Origin: an uncultured Bacteroidales bacterium
Lineage (GTDB): Bacteria > Bacteroidota > Bacteroidia > Bacteroidales > Bacteroidaceae
Assembly: GCA_902778265.1 (NCBI GenBank)
Contig: CACYXI010000028.1
Coordinates: 1 to 41,513, forward strand
Direction: 5' to 3'
Length of the DNA stretch: 41,513 nt
The notes beneath the pieces are model-generated. The model ran no database searches. It worked only from the letters and a program-made list of their open reading frames with translations, and had not been told where the DNA came from. Shown piece by piece: positions 33,083 through 40,571 of the stretch. Position numbers and translations under genes: made by a program. Position 1 is the stretch's first letter; each line of letters starts with the position of its first letter.

Positions 33083-33829
33083 TTACATTTGGCTCTTAAA
33101 CTTTCGATCAATGTATCTCTTATGAAAATAAAGAAAAACAAAGACTGCAAAAATAGTATATTGCGTTATGAAATAAATATTGTCTTTTAGTTTGCAATAA
33201 TCCCTATCCAAAAATGGTGAAATCTGACGAATACCACGTTGTGACAAAACGACCATATACTTATCAAACATAATTTTATCCATAATTTCATGTAAGAAAT
33301 AGCCATCACCATATCCATATAATACATTACTAGGAGATAGTTTCGCTGCATTGTTGTATTTATCATATACCTCATCATATGATCCATCTGAGGATTTTGA
33401 AACCGAATCTTTATACAACTTATAAGACTTGCCAATACAAGCCTTAATTTCCTCGTCTGATAATATAGGACTCTTTGCATAAATTCTTAATGGATAGGTA
33501 GTGCCACTGGCATACCATCCTTTACTACTGTAAATATGAGAATATGTCCATGGGCTTCCAACTAACTCATATTTGTAAGGATATTCTGGTTTATCATCAC
33601 TTTTTCCCTTATATTCCACCCTATAATTCGTCTTACGAACCTTGACAGTATCTCCCATCGCTATCAAGCTATCCACCATTGATGTAAATTTAGTATAGCA
33701 ACCCGCAGGGATAACATGATTGGGATTATTTTCCAACTCTTGCTGATAGTATCTTTCAAGAGCACTAAAGAATAACGGCTCTATACAAAGCACAAACAAA
33801 CATATAAAAATGATATTTATACGAGTCAT
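33083..33829 (-). CDS. two-TM protein of unknown function in the TonB operon
   Basis: 248 residues, not recognised. An N-terminal helix (about 4-22, INIIFICLFVLCIEPLFFS) and a C-terminal helix (about 217-237, YFITQYTIFAVFVFLYFHKR) flank a tyrosine-rich, probably periplasmic domain of about 190 residues. There is one cysteine in that domain (AGCYTKF) and one near the C-terminal helix (DYCKLKD). It sits 5 bases after the first TonB-like gene and 30 before the second, so it is co-transcribed. Its topology would suit a partner of the TonB-like proteins, which is inference. Confidence 0.7.
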   Translation of the reverse strand: MTRINIIFICLFVLCIEPLFFSALERYYQQELENNPNHVIPAGCYTKFTSMVDSLIAMGDTVKVRKTNYRVEYKGKSDDKPEYPYKYELVGSPWTYSHIYSSKGWYASGTTYPLRIYAKSPILSDEEIKACIGKSYKLYKDSVSKSSDGSYDEVYDKYNNAAKLSPSNVLYGYGDGYFLHEIMDKIMFDKYMVVLSQRGIRQISPFLDRDYCKLKDNIYFITQYTIFAVFVFLYFHKRYIDRKFKSQM

Positions 33830-33834
33830 CGAGA

Positions 33835-34500
33835 TTATTTTTTAACATTTATACTATCATTTTGATTATCCTCTAAGCGGAAAGTTATTGGAAAAATGTA
33901 ACTCACACTCTTAGGCTCACCATTTTGTTTTACAGGAATCCACTTGGGCATGAGAGATAAAACACGGACAGCTTCTGCATCAAGCAAGGGATGAACAGAC
34001 TTTACAACAGTAATATCAGAAATTGAACCATCCTTTCCAACAACAAAGCGACATACCACTCTTCCTTGCACACATTCACATTCCGCTTGTTCTGGATAAT
34101 TAACATTCTCTTTTAGAAACTTCATCAAAGCAGAAATTCCTCCAGGAAAGGAAGGCATAGGCTCAATAATTTGTCCGACAATATCAAAAACTGGTTCTTT
34201 ACCTCCTCGTATTACCTCCGCTTCTTCAGAAGTGTTAATCTGGTCGTACATCTCATTTCCACATGAACTAAGGCTAAGCAAACCTGCAGAAATGCCTGCC
34301 ACCATTACTGCCTTGCCAAGCAACTGACGTTGGTGCAACTGCTGTTCAAGATAGCGAACCTCAGCCTCACACTTTGGGCAAGTACCAAGACAATCGCCCT
34401 TATACTGACATTCCTCAACGACATACTCTATATCGTTCGCCTCCGCTATCTGACGGCGAATCTCCTTGAGGATCTTACAGGTTTTCTTTCCTTTTGCCAT
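33835..34500 (-). CDS. TonB C-terminal-domain protein with a cysteine-rich head (first paralogue)
   Basis: 221 residues from ATG at 34500; an upstream in-frame ATG at 34530 falls in the promoter region and lacks the MAKGKK start shared by the paralogues. The head with C8, C31, C37, C41 and C44 is followed by a hydrophobic segment ending in SLSSCGNE. The linker is shorter than in the others. The TonB_C domain (about 135-221) reads FPGGISALMKFLKENVNYPE, VQGRVVCRFVVGKDGSISDI, MPKWIPVKQNGEPKSVSY. It is the first gene of the five-gene operon. Confidence 0.85.
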   Translation of the reverse strand: MAKGKKTCKILKEIRRQIAEANDIEYVVEECQYKGDCLGTCPKCEAEVRYLEQQLHQRQLLGKAVMVAGISAGLLSLSSCGNEMYDQINTSEEAEVIRGGKEPVFDIVGQIIEPMPSFPGGISALMKFLKENVNYPEQAECECVQGRVVCRFVVGKDGSISDITVVKSVHPLLDAEAVRVLSLMPKWIPVKQNGEPKSVSYIFPITFRLEDNQNDSINVKK

Positions 34501-34527
34501 AATGAAATGTTTTTGAATTAACGTTTG

Positions 34528-34558
34528 CAAAGGTAATGATATTATTTATGACCGCCAA
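34528..34558 (-). promoter_or_regulatory. promoter of the TonB/radical-SAM operon
   Basis: On the minus strand TTG (34556-34558) and TACCTTTG (34528-34535) are separated by 20 bases, a good match to the Bacteroidetes consensus. The first ATG follows 27 bases on. Confidence 0.65.
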
Positions 34559-34681
34559 GAAATAATCAAATTATTTTCAGAAGTGTTGCAAGGGTATTTT
34601 CAGCACAATTCATTTGCATACAGCTGATAATCAAGCAATTTCAAAAATCAAGCATTATGACTAAGATAATGCCATTGCAAC

Positions 34682-34720
34682 AAAAAAAGGCAGACATCAA
34701 TATGACATCTACCTTTTTTT
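34682..34720 (-). terminator. terminator of the first lipoprotein gene
   Basis: A7-GG-CAGACATC and the facing GACATCTACC-T7 form an imperfect A/T-flanked stem 10 bases after the stop at 34730. Confidence 0.7.
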
Positions 34721-34729
34721 GATAGGAAA

Positions 34730-35209
34730 CTATTTCATTCTTGTATAAACACGTGTCTCTGCATAACCAGAATAAAACTCATTAAACTTTACGGTAAGCT
34801 TTTTATTATCCTTGCTTATAGAATAAGTAGATGTCTGTGTAGGAATTTTTAAATATTCCGTAAGATCTATCTCACCCAAGCAATACTTGGTTATGCTAAC
34901 ATTAATCTTACTACCATCAGCTGTATAAGTTCCTTCAATTATTGGCATTGACTTTTCTATTGATTCTCTGATAAACTTATTGTCAATCTTCATTTCCTCA
35001 GGAATATATACCCCCATTGATAAAGTGCCATTCTTTCTAAAGGTGACTGTACCATAGGCTCCAGCCTGTTTCTCAGTCATCCACGTTCCGACAATAGGAT
35101 TAGATGAATCAAGTTCATCATCGTCGTCATCACCGCCACATGAAGTAAATGCAAAACCAACACACACGAGCATCAGCACGAAGCTGAGCATAGATAAAAG
35201 CTTTTTCAT
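34730..35209 (-). CDS. lipocalin-like lipoprotein
   Basis: 159 residues. The signal peptide ends in the lipobox FTSC (C24), followed by an acidic stretch GGDDDDDELD typical of Bacteroidetes lipoproteins, where acidic residues after the cysteine can promote surface display. The mature part begins with PIVGTWMTEK and shows alternating beta strands (VTFRKNGTLSMG, GTYTADGSKINVSI, STYSISKDNKKLTVKF). This is the short lipocalin-like fold annotated in many Prevotella proteins. The ligand is unknown. It is monocistronic with its own terminator and similar in plan to the gene at 35539-36048. Confidence 0.75.
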   Translation of the reverse strand: MKKLLSMLSFVLMLVCVGFAFTSCGGDDDDDELDSSNPIVGTWMTEKQAGAYGTVTFRKNGTLSMGVYIPEEMKIDNKFIRESIEKSMPIIEGTYTADGSKINVSITKYCLGEIDLTEYLKIPTQTSTYSISKDNKKLTVKFNEFYSGYAETRVYTRMK

Positions 35210-35294
35210 TTGTAACTTAATGTTAATAATTTAGATATAAAATAAGAAAATAAATTTGTTATCCTTTAATTTTGTGATGATTGGAAAGAATTTA

Positions 35295-35465
35295 ATGATT
35301 ATCCGCAATCACCCAATAGCGCCCCGAAGGGGCAAAAGCATTACCTCATATTAGAGCTTTTGCCCTTGCAGGGCGAACAAACTCGTTCACCAGACCCAGG
35401 GCGATGCCCTGGGCTAAGTGCTTTTGGGCTTTCAGCCCGTCTGTCACGTAATTGCGGATAATCAT
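35295..35465. repeat. MITE/REP-like element with 15-bp terminal inverted repeats
   Basis: ATGATTATCCGCAAT (35295-35309) and ATTGCGGATAATCAT (35451-35465) are perfect inverses at the ends of a 171-bp element. It contains small palindromes: GCCCCGAAGGGGC, CCCAGGGCGATGCCCTGGG and GGGCTTTCAGCCC, plus facing GGGCAAAAGC and GCTTTTGCCC. It carries no gene. The rest of the 35210-35538 gap shows nothing else. Confidence 0.8.
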
Positions 35466-35538
35466 AAAAGAATTCAATCACATCATCGATCACTTATAAG
35501 GGTGCTTCCCCCGAAAAGCTCCCGTTCGTCAATATAGT

Positions 35539-36048
35539 CTATTCCGATATCTTATAATAGAAGTTCTCCTTGAACTTGCCTGTTGTCTTGTCAGTCGTGT
35601 ACATTCGCAGAATGTTATTTCCATTTTCCGTTAACAGCTCAAAGGTATATTCCATGATATCCACAATACCACCATGCCATTCATAGTCGCCATATTTACC
35701 CGGCTCGTATTCATTTTCATAATGGAGCTTAACTTTGTCATGCGAAATAGCAAATGTACCCTCATGCTTCATGAAGACACCATCCTTATCAGTATCTGTT
35801 GCCTCTGGATCAACAACGATGTCCTTTACAGTTGACACGAACTTACCATTTGGATAGAACGTGAATTGACTGTAAGTAAGCTGATGTCCGGCACTCGGAC
35901 TTTCAAGTTCCTTACACACCCATGTTCCAACCATATTCTTTAGGGTTTCCTCGTCTGTCATTCCATCATCTTTGCTGCATGAAGTAAACATGATGTTACA
36001 ACACGCAAACATCAGCACAAGGCCGAGAATTGAGAAAATCTTTTTCAT
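35539..36048 (-). CDS. lipocalin-like lipoprotein
   Basis: 169 residues from MKKIFSILG at 36048 (a start four codons earlier gives no better signal). The lipobox is FTSC (C24) followed by SKDDGMTDEE. The mature part opens with MVGTWVCKELE and continues with strands such as YSQFTFYPNGKFVSTV and EGTFAISHDKVKLHYEN, again a lipocalin-like barrel. It probably sits in the outer membrane. It may be a distant paralogue of the lipoprotein at 34730-35209, with the MITE-like element between them. The function is unknown. Confidence 0.72.
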   Translation of the reverse strand: MKKIFSILGLVLMFACCNIMFTSCSKDDGMTDEETLKNMVGTWVCKELESPSAGHQLTYSQFTFYPNGKFVSTVKDIVVDPEATDTDKDGVFMKHEGTFAISHDKVKLHYENEYEPGKYGDYEWHGGIVDIMEYTFELLTENGNNILRMYTTDKTTGKFKENFYYKISE

Positions 36049-36057
36049 AATCAAAGA

Positions 36058-36065
36058 CAAAAATA
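36058..36065 (-). promoter_or_regulatory. possible -7 box close to the lipoprotein start
   Basis: The minus strand reads TATTTTTG only 9 bases before the ATG at 36048. If used, the transcript would be nearly leaderless, so it is uncertain. Confidence 0.3.
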
Positions 36066-36142
36066 CTAATTACTAATTATGAATTACCTGTTAACGTCTG
36101 TTCGGTAACTTAATTTTTCACTCTTCACTTTTCACTAAATCC

Positions 36143-37636
36143 TTAGAACGGTGCATCCGTAGGACCTGTGAATGGGTCGTCGAGAGCCGAACCACGATAC
36201 TCACCTCCATCTGGTGGCGGTGGCGCAAAGCTGGCTGCATCCTCTGGATTAGCGAAACGAGTGAACTCACCACGGAAGTTGAGGAGCACAGTACCAGTAC
36301 TACCCTTACGGTGTTTGGCTATGATAATCTGAGCCATACCGTGAAGGTCGTTGCCCTGCTCGTCCTGATAGATGTGGTAATACTCAGGACGGTGAACGAA
36401 CAACACCATATCGGCATCCTGCTCTATGGCTCCCGATTCACGGAGGTCGGAGAGCTGTGGCACCTTACCGTCAGTACCTGGACGCTGCTCAACGGCACGG
36501 GAGAGCTGTGAGAGGGCAAGAACAGGAATATCAAGCTCTTTGGCAAGTCCCTTGAGCGAACGAGAAATCATACTAACCTCTTCCTGACGGCTGTTGAAGT
36601 TCATTCCATTAGCATTCATCAACTGGAGGTAGTCAATCATTATCATCTTCACGCCCTTCTCACGCACCAATCGGCGTGCCTTTGTTCTTAACTCGAAGAC
36701 CGACAGACCTGGGGTATCGTCAACAAAGATAGGAGCGTTGGAAAGTTTATCAATACGTGCATCGAAACGCTGCCACTCATCATCAGAAAGCTTACCGCTC
36801 AGAATCTTGCCACCCGGAATCTCACACACGTTGGATATGAGACGGTTGACAAGCTGAACGTTGTTCATCTCAAGAGAGAAGAAAGCAACGGGTATGTCAT
36901 AGTCAACGGCAATGTTGCGAGCAAGCGAGAGAGCGTAAGAGGTCTTACCCATGGCAGGACGTCCTGCAAGGATGATAAGGTCGGATGCCTGCCAACCAGA
37001 CGTTATCTCATCAAGCTTATAGTAGCCAGTAGGAACACCCGTCATACCTCCATCGTTCTGCGAAGCCTTGAGGAGCAAATCCTTTGCCTGAAGCACAACA
37101 GGAGCAATCTGGGTATAGTCCTGACGCATATTCTTCTGCGAGAGTTCGAAGAGCGAACCTTCAGCCTCCTGCATGAGTTCGTCGATGTCAGAGCTTTCAT
37201 CAAAAGCCTTGCCTTCGATGTTGCTCGCATAGTTGATAAGCTGTCGGGCTACGAATTTCTGGGCAAGCACACGGGCATGATACTCGATATTGGCAGATGA
37301 AACTGTTCCTGCAGAAAGGTCGATGATATAGCCTGGTGCACCAACCTCATCGTGAGTACCTTCCTGTTTCAGTTCCTCGATAACGGTAACGATATCTACA
37401 GGCAACTCACGCACGTTGAGCTGCTGTATTGCCTTAAATATCTTCTGATGGCGTGGATCGTAGAAAGTTTCAGGATGAAGAAGTTCACTAACCACGGAGA
37501 AGGCATCAACATCAATCATAAGCGCACCGAGCACACGCTTCTCAATCTCGATGTTCTGAGGAGGCATGTGTCCGAGCGTGGTGTCAATCTGGGTTGGCTG
37601 ACGCTTGGAGCGAGTATTCGACTTTGCTGCTGGCAT
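36143..37636 (-). CDS. dnaB: replicative DNA helicase DnaB
   Basis: 497 residues. The N-terminal DnaB domain (PPQNIEIEKRVLGALMID, about 24-41) is followed by a RecA-like motor. Walker A is AGRPAMGKTSYAL (about 224-236), Walker B is KMIMIDYLQLM, and then LKGLAKELDIPVLALSQLSR and LRESGAIEQDADMV with the arginine-finger region. The C-terminal tail is glycine/proline-rich (APPPPDGGEYRG). No intein is present, in contrast to some DnaB proteins. It unwinds DNA ahead of the replisome. The likely promoter is 286 bases upstream (37922-37929), which puts a repeat element into the 5' leader. Confidence 0.97.
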   Translation of the reverse strand: MPAAKSNTRSKRQPTQIDTTLGHMPPQNIEIEKRVLGALMIDVDAFSVVSELLHPETFYDPRHQKIFKAIQQLNVRELPVDIVTVIEELKQEGTHDEVGAPGYIIDLSAGTVSSANIEYHARVLAQKFVARQLINYASNIEGKAFDESSDIDELMQEAEGSLFELSQKNMRQDYTQIAPVVLQAKDLLLKASQNDGGMTGVPTGYYKLDEITSGWQASDLIILAGRPAMGKTSYALSLARNIAVDYDIPVAFFSLEMNNVQLVNRLISNVCEIPGGKILSGKLSDDEWQRFDARIDKLSNAPIFVDDTPGLSVFELRTKARRLVREKGVKMIMIDYLQLMNANGMNFNSRQEEVSMISRSLKGLAKELDIPVLALSQLSRAVEQRPGTDGKVPQLSDLRESGAIEQDADMVLFVHRPEYYHIYQDEQGNDLHGMAQIIIAKHRKGSTGTVLLNFRGEFTRFANPEDAASFAPPPPDGGEYRGSALDDPFTGPTDAPF

Positions 37637-37708
37637 CTAATTTATTTACTATTTGACTATTTACTATGTACTATTTAAAGTTTCCGCAATTAACCCCAAA
37701 GGGGTGAC

Positions 37709-37864
37709 ACCTAATAGGGCAGTCCGTAAGGGCTGTTATATGTGGGTTATATTCTGGGAAGAGGTCTGAAGGACCGACACCTAAGACTTTAAGTGCCGCA
37801 CCTACGGCGCTCTGCAAATCATGTATCTACATAACGACAGCCCTTACGGACTGCCCTGTTAGGT
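37709..37864. repeat. MITE-like inverted repeat in the dnaB leader
   Basis: ACCTAATAGGGCAGTCCGTA (from 37709 to 37739) and its inverse (37831-37864) match except for one substitution and a three-base insertion. The interior has GAAGGACCGACACC and further small palindromes; CCCCAAAGGGG lies just outside. Content and style resemble the element at 35295-35465. Confidence 0.75.
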
Positions 37865-37921
37865 ATCGGGCTTACAGCCCTTCAGAACCTACGGAAAGTC
37901 AATTACAATTTTACCGACGTG

Positions 37922-37929
37922 CAAAGATA
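37922..37929 (-). promoter_or_regulatory. -7 box of the dnaB promoter
   Basis: The minus strand reads TATCTTTG. The repeat element at 37709-37864 lies between it and the dnaB ATG. Confidence 0.5.
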
Positions 37930-38023
37930 AGAATTTTTTCCCGATAAAAAAGGGTTTGACAAGATTTTTTAGGTTAATTTATAAATATGTATGCCAAAGT
38001 TTTCAACAGTCAATTTAATTTAG

Positions 38024-38031
38024 TATCTTTG
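38024..38031 (+). promoter_or_regulatory. -7 box of the ispE promoter
   Basis: TATCTTTG matches TAnnTTTG and lies 36 bases before ATG 38068. Confidence 0.6.
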
Positions 38032-38067
38032 CATTTAAAATAGTACATAGTCAAATAGTAAATAATT

Positions 38068-38919
38068 ATGATCGTTTTCCCTTGTGCCAAAATAAATCTT
38101 GGTCTGAACGTAGTTGAGAAACGTCCAGACGGCTATCATAATCTTGAAACAGTATTCTACCCTATCCCAATCACAGATGCTTTGGAGATTGTTCCTATGG
38201 ATGATGAATACCCATTGGATAGTCGCTACGACCTGAAAATGAACGGTCCAGAGGCTATGGAATGTCGTGATGAGGATAATCTCGTAGCAAAGGCTTTCTG
38301 TCGAATAGCAGAGAAATACGACGTGCCTCGCTTGCATATCCATCTGTATAAGGGCATTCCGTCACAAGCAGGACTTGGTGGAGGTTCAAGTGATGCTGCA
38401 TATATGATTCGTCTATTGGATGAATATTGCGACCTCAACATGGGCAATCGCGAAATGGAACGTCAGGCTGCAAAACTTGGTGCTGACTGTGCTTTCTTTA
38501 TCACGGCTGAACCAGCATACGCTACTGGTATTGGTGACGAGTTGAAGCCAATAGCAAGCGACAAGGAATGCAAGAACTATCTGCAAGGCTACTGGCTGGC
38601 TTTGGTGAAGCCTCCTGTTGCCGTTTCAACAAAGGAAGCATATTCCAACATCAAACCACGCAAACCAAAGAAATGCTGTCGCGATATTGTTCTTCAGCCA
38701 ATCGAGACTTGGAAGGATGAACTCGTAAACGATTTTGAGGAGGGTGTATTCTCTCTTCATCCCGAATTAGCAGACATCAAGCAGGCTCTCTATGACAAAG
38801 GTGCTGTCTATGCTTGCATGAGCGGTAGTGGTAGCAGCATCTTCGGTATCTTTAAGGAGAAGCCTGAAGGAATCAGCGAGATGTTTGCGGATAGCAAGAC
38901 ATACGTTATGGAACTATAA
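38068..38919 (+). CDS. ispE: CDP-methylerythritol kinase
   Basis: 283 residues, a GHMP kinase that phosphorylates CDP-ME in the MEP isoprenoid pathway. The N-terminal CAKINLGLNVVEKRPDGYHNLETVF (about 6-30) with catalytic Lys and Asp-containing strand, the phosphate loop IPSQAGLGGGSSDAAYM (about 94-110) and CMSGSGSSIFGIF near 251 are complete. The protein is of usual length. A NUDIX gene follows after a GC-rich repeat; both may share the transcript. Confidence 0.95.
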   Translation: MIVFPCAKINLGLNVVEKRPDGYHNLETVFYPIPITDALEIVPMDDEYPLDSRYDLKMNGPEAMECRDEDNLVAKAFCRIAEKYDVPRLHIHLYKGIPSQAGLGGGSSDAAYMIRLLDEYCDLNMGNREMERQAAKLGADCAFFITAEPAYATGIGDELKPIASDKECKNYLQGYWLALVKPPVAVSTKEAYSNIKPRKPKKCCRDIVLQPIETWKDELVNDFEEGVFSLHPELADIKQALYDKGAVYACMSGSGSSIFGIFKEKPEGISEMFADSKTYVMEL

Positions 38920-39090
38920 GGCCTCTCCCCCCGCCCTCCCCCGTAGGGAGGGAGCCTGCCCAATCAAAAAAACATTCACAAAAATAGCATAAAAAACGGC
39001 GATAGGCCCGCCGCCTTCCAGCTCCCTCCCTACGGAGGGAAGTCCGATGTTGATAACATCGGAGTATGTGTAAAGCTGGGGGGAGAGGCC
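38920..39090. repeat. GC-rich inverted repeat carrying the 35-bp module
   Basis: The left arm 38920-38956 is identical to 26841-26877. The right arm is broken: GCTCCCTCCCTACGG (39021-39035) and GGGGGGAGAGGCC (39078-39090) are separated by the module 39037-39071, which is identical to 23100-23134. The next ATG is 8 bases beyond. Confidence 0.85.
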
Positions 39091-39098
39091 TTTACCTT

Positions 39099-39605
39099 AT
39101 GGACAATCAAAAAGAACTTTTCCCTGTAGTGGACGAAGAGGGCAACGTACTCGGAAGCATTTCACGTGGGGAAGCACATAATGGCACTAAGATATTGCAT
39201 CCTGTAGTGCATCTTCACGTTTTCAATTCAAAGGGTGAGCTGTATCTTCAGCATCGCCCAGAGTGGAAGGACATTCAGCCTGACAAATGGGACACCGCTA
39301 CTGGTGGTCATGTGGATTATGGCGAAAAGGTAGAGGATGCACTTCGTCGCGAGGTGCGCGAAGAACTTGGAATTGAAAACTTTACACCCGAATTTCTTTG
39401 CAAGTATGTGTTTGAGGGCAAACGTGAAAAAGAACTCGTTTATGTTCACAAAACCACATACGATGGTGAGGTGAAGCCAAGCGAATCTGAACTTGCAGGA
39501 GGCCGTTTCTGGTCTATTGACGAGATCAAGGAAAATATAGGCAAAGGCGTGTTCACCCCAAATTTCGAGGACGAGTTTGTCAGTAAGATTTTGCCTTTAC
39601 TCTAA
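39099..39605 (+). CDS. NUDIX hydrolase
   Basis: 168 residues from ATG at 39099 (longer frames begin in the repeat). The Nudix box GGHVDYGEKVEDALRREVRE continues EELGI (about residues 65-89), matching G-x5-E-x7-R-E-x2-E-E-x-G. The N-terminus (ELFPVVDEEGNVLGSISRGE) resembles the YfcD/IDI-like branch. The isomerase cysteine motif is replaced (WDTATGGH), so isopentenyl-diphosphate isomerase activity is unlikely despite the ispE neighbour. It probably hydrolyses a nucleoside-diphosphate-linked substrate. Confidence 0.88.
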   Translation: MDNQKELFPVVDEEGNVLGSISRGEAHNGTKILHPVVHLHVFNSKGELYLQHRPEWKDIQPDKWDTATGGHVDYGEKVEDALRREVREELGIENFTPEFLCKYVFEGKREKELVYVHKTTYDGEVKPSESELAGGRFWSIDEIKENIGKGVFTPNFEDEFVSKILPLL

Positions 39606-39650
39606 TTTAAATATAAACGCAAAGACGCGAAGTCACAGAGAAAAGAAAAA

Positions 39651-39692
39651 TCCCACACCATCAATAATTCACGAGATATTGAAGGTGTGGGA
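39651..39692. terminator. bidirectional terminator
   Basis: TCCCACACCATCAATA (39651-39666) and TATTGAAGGTGTGGGA (39677-39692) pair over 16 positions with one mismatch and are flanked by A-run and T-run. It separates the convergent NUDIX and immunity-like genes. Confidence 0.85.
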
Positions 39693-39713
39693 AATTTTGT
39701 TAAAGATTATACC

Positions 39714-40289
39714 CTATTTATCTTCATATATATGTATCTGGGGCTTAAAATTAGACTCTTTTATTTTTTCGTATTCCTCAAATGAACATCCGAAGTGTTC
39801 TATCAATTCTATATTTGAAATTTTGCTTTTCAGCAATGCGTCTTTAATCTCTTCCGAAACAATTATAAATGCCGTATCGTCAATACCGAAAATTGGAATT
39901 GATTTATCATTGATTCCAAAATAGTAAGGATCATCATACGCAGATACCACATCATCTGTATTCCAAAAAGGATATGTCTTTAAATTGTATATGACATAAT
40001 ATTGCTTTTCTACACCTTCTATCTTAACAGGATAGCATTTATCCGACATGTCAACAAATTGAGACAAAACATCAATGATTTTTTGAGAATAGAATTCCCA
40101 ACCGACTTCATAATACCTGATAATATCATAATCCTTTTTACCAGCGGCAACTTTAAAACACACATCATCAGGCAGTTTTTCTGTCTGAGATGGATCTAAA
40201 TATTTATCCAGTATATCGTAAGAAGTTTCAGATGTAATCTCTAACATACTTCTTTTGAAGCGATGGGTGAGACAAAAAAGTGAAATCAT
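39714..40289 (-). CDS. orphan immunity-like protein (Imm11/DUF1629-type), tentative
   Basis: 191 residues, soluble and acidic, AT-rich compared with its neighbours. The plan resembles Imm11/DUF1629: a first part with FYSQKIIDVLSQFVDMSDKC, a middle YYVIYNLKTYPFWNTDDVVS, and a late FIIVSEEIKDALLKSKISNI followed by ELIE. These are the strand-plus-'sevs'-helix elements of that family as I remember them. No toxin gene adjoins it, so it would be an orphan immunity gene. Start may be 40289 or ATG 40247 (MLEITSETSYD). A promoter box lies at 40367-40374. Confidence 0.5.
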   Translation of the reverse strand: MISLFCLTHRFKRSMLEITSETSYDILDKYLDPSQTEKLPDDVCFKVAAGKKDYDIIRYYEVGWEFYSQKIIDVLSQFVDMSDKCYPVKIEGVEKQYYVIYNLKTYPFWNTDDVVSAYDDPYYFGINDKSIPIFGIDDTAFIIVSEEIKDALLKSKISNIELIEHFGCSFEEYEKIKESNFKPQIHIYEDK

Positions 40290-40366
40290 TTTTTATATTT
40301 TGATATTTTTATGCAATTAAATGTATTTTCATAACAAAGTCCCAAGTAATGGAGATTTTGTTTTTG

Positions 40367-40374
40367 CAAAAATA
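40367..40374 (-). promoter_or_regulatory. -7 box of the immunity-like gene promoter
   Basis: The minus strand reads TATTTTTG with TTG 18 bases upstream, inside an otherwise gene-free region. Confidence 0.45.
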
Positions 40375-40571
40375 CATAAATTATTTGGTAAACAATAGTA
40401 AATGACAAAAAATTAACGTATTTTCCCACAAGAACTATTTTCATGCCATCACTTCTGAATAGAAAACAGAACAACAAATGACTGAAGGAATAGCAGACAT
40501 AAATCAAAAAACACAGAAATTTGCAATGTAGAGATTGCAATTTAGCATTCAGAAAAAGAGTTTTGAAAAAA

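Larger units (their letters stand above)
37645..38065. repeat. AATAGTAAAT-family arms on both sides of the dnaB-ispE gap
   Basis: TTTACTATTTGACTATTTAC near 37645-37676 and AAATAGTACATAGTCAAATA near 38037-38065 are inverse versions of each other. They frame the whole intergenic region directly beside the dnaB and ispE starts. Confidence 0.6.

Noticed and set aside
39099-39605. NUDIX gene as isopentenyl-diphosphate isomerase, given the ispE neighbour
   Set aside because: The isomerase active-site cysteine region is WDTATGGH here, so only the Nudix call is kept.
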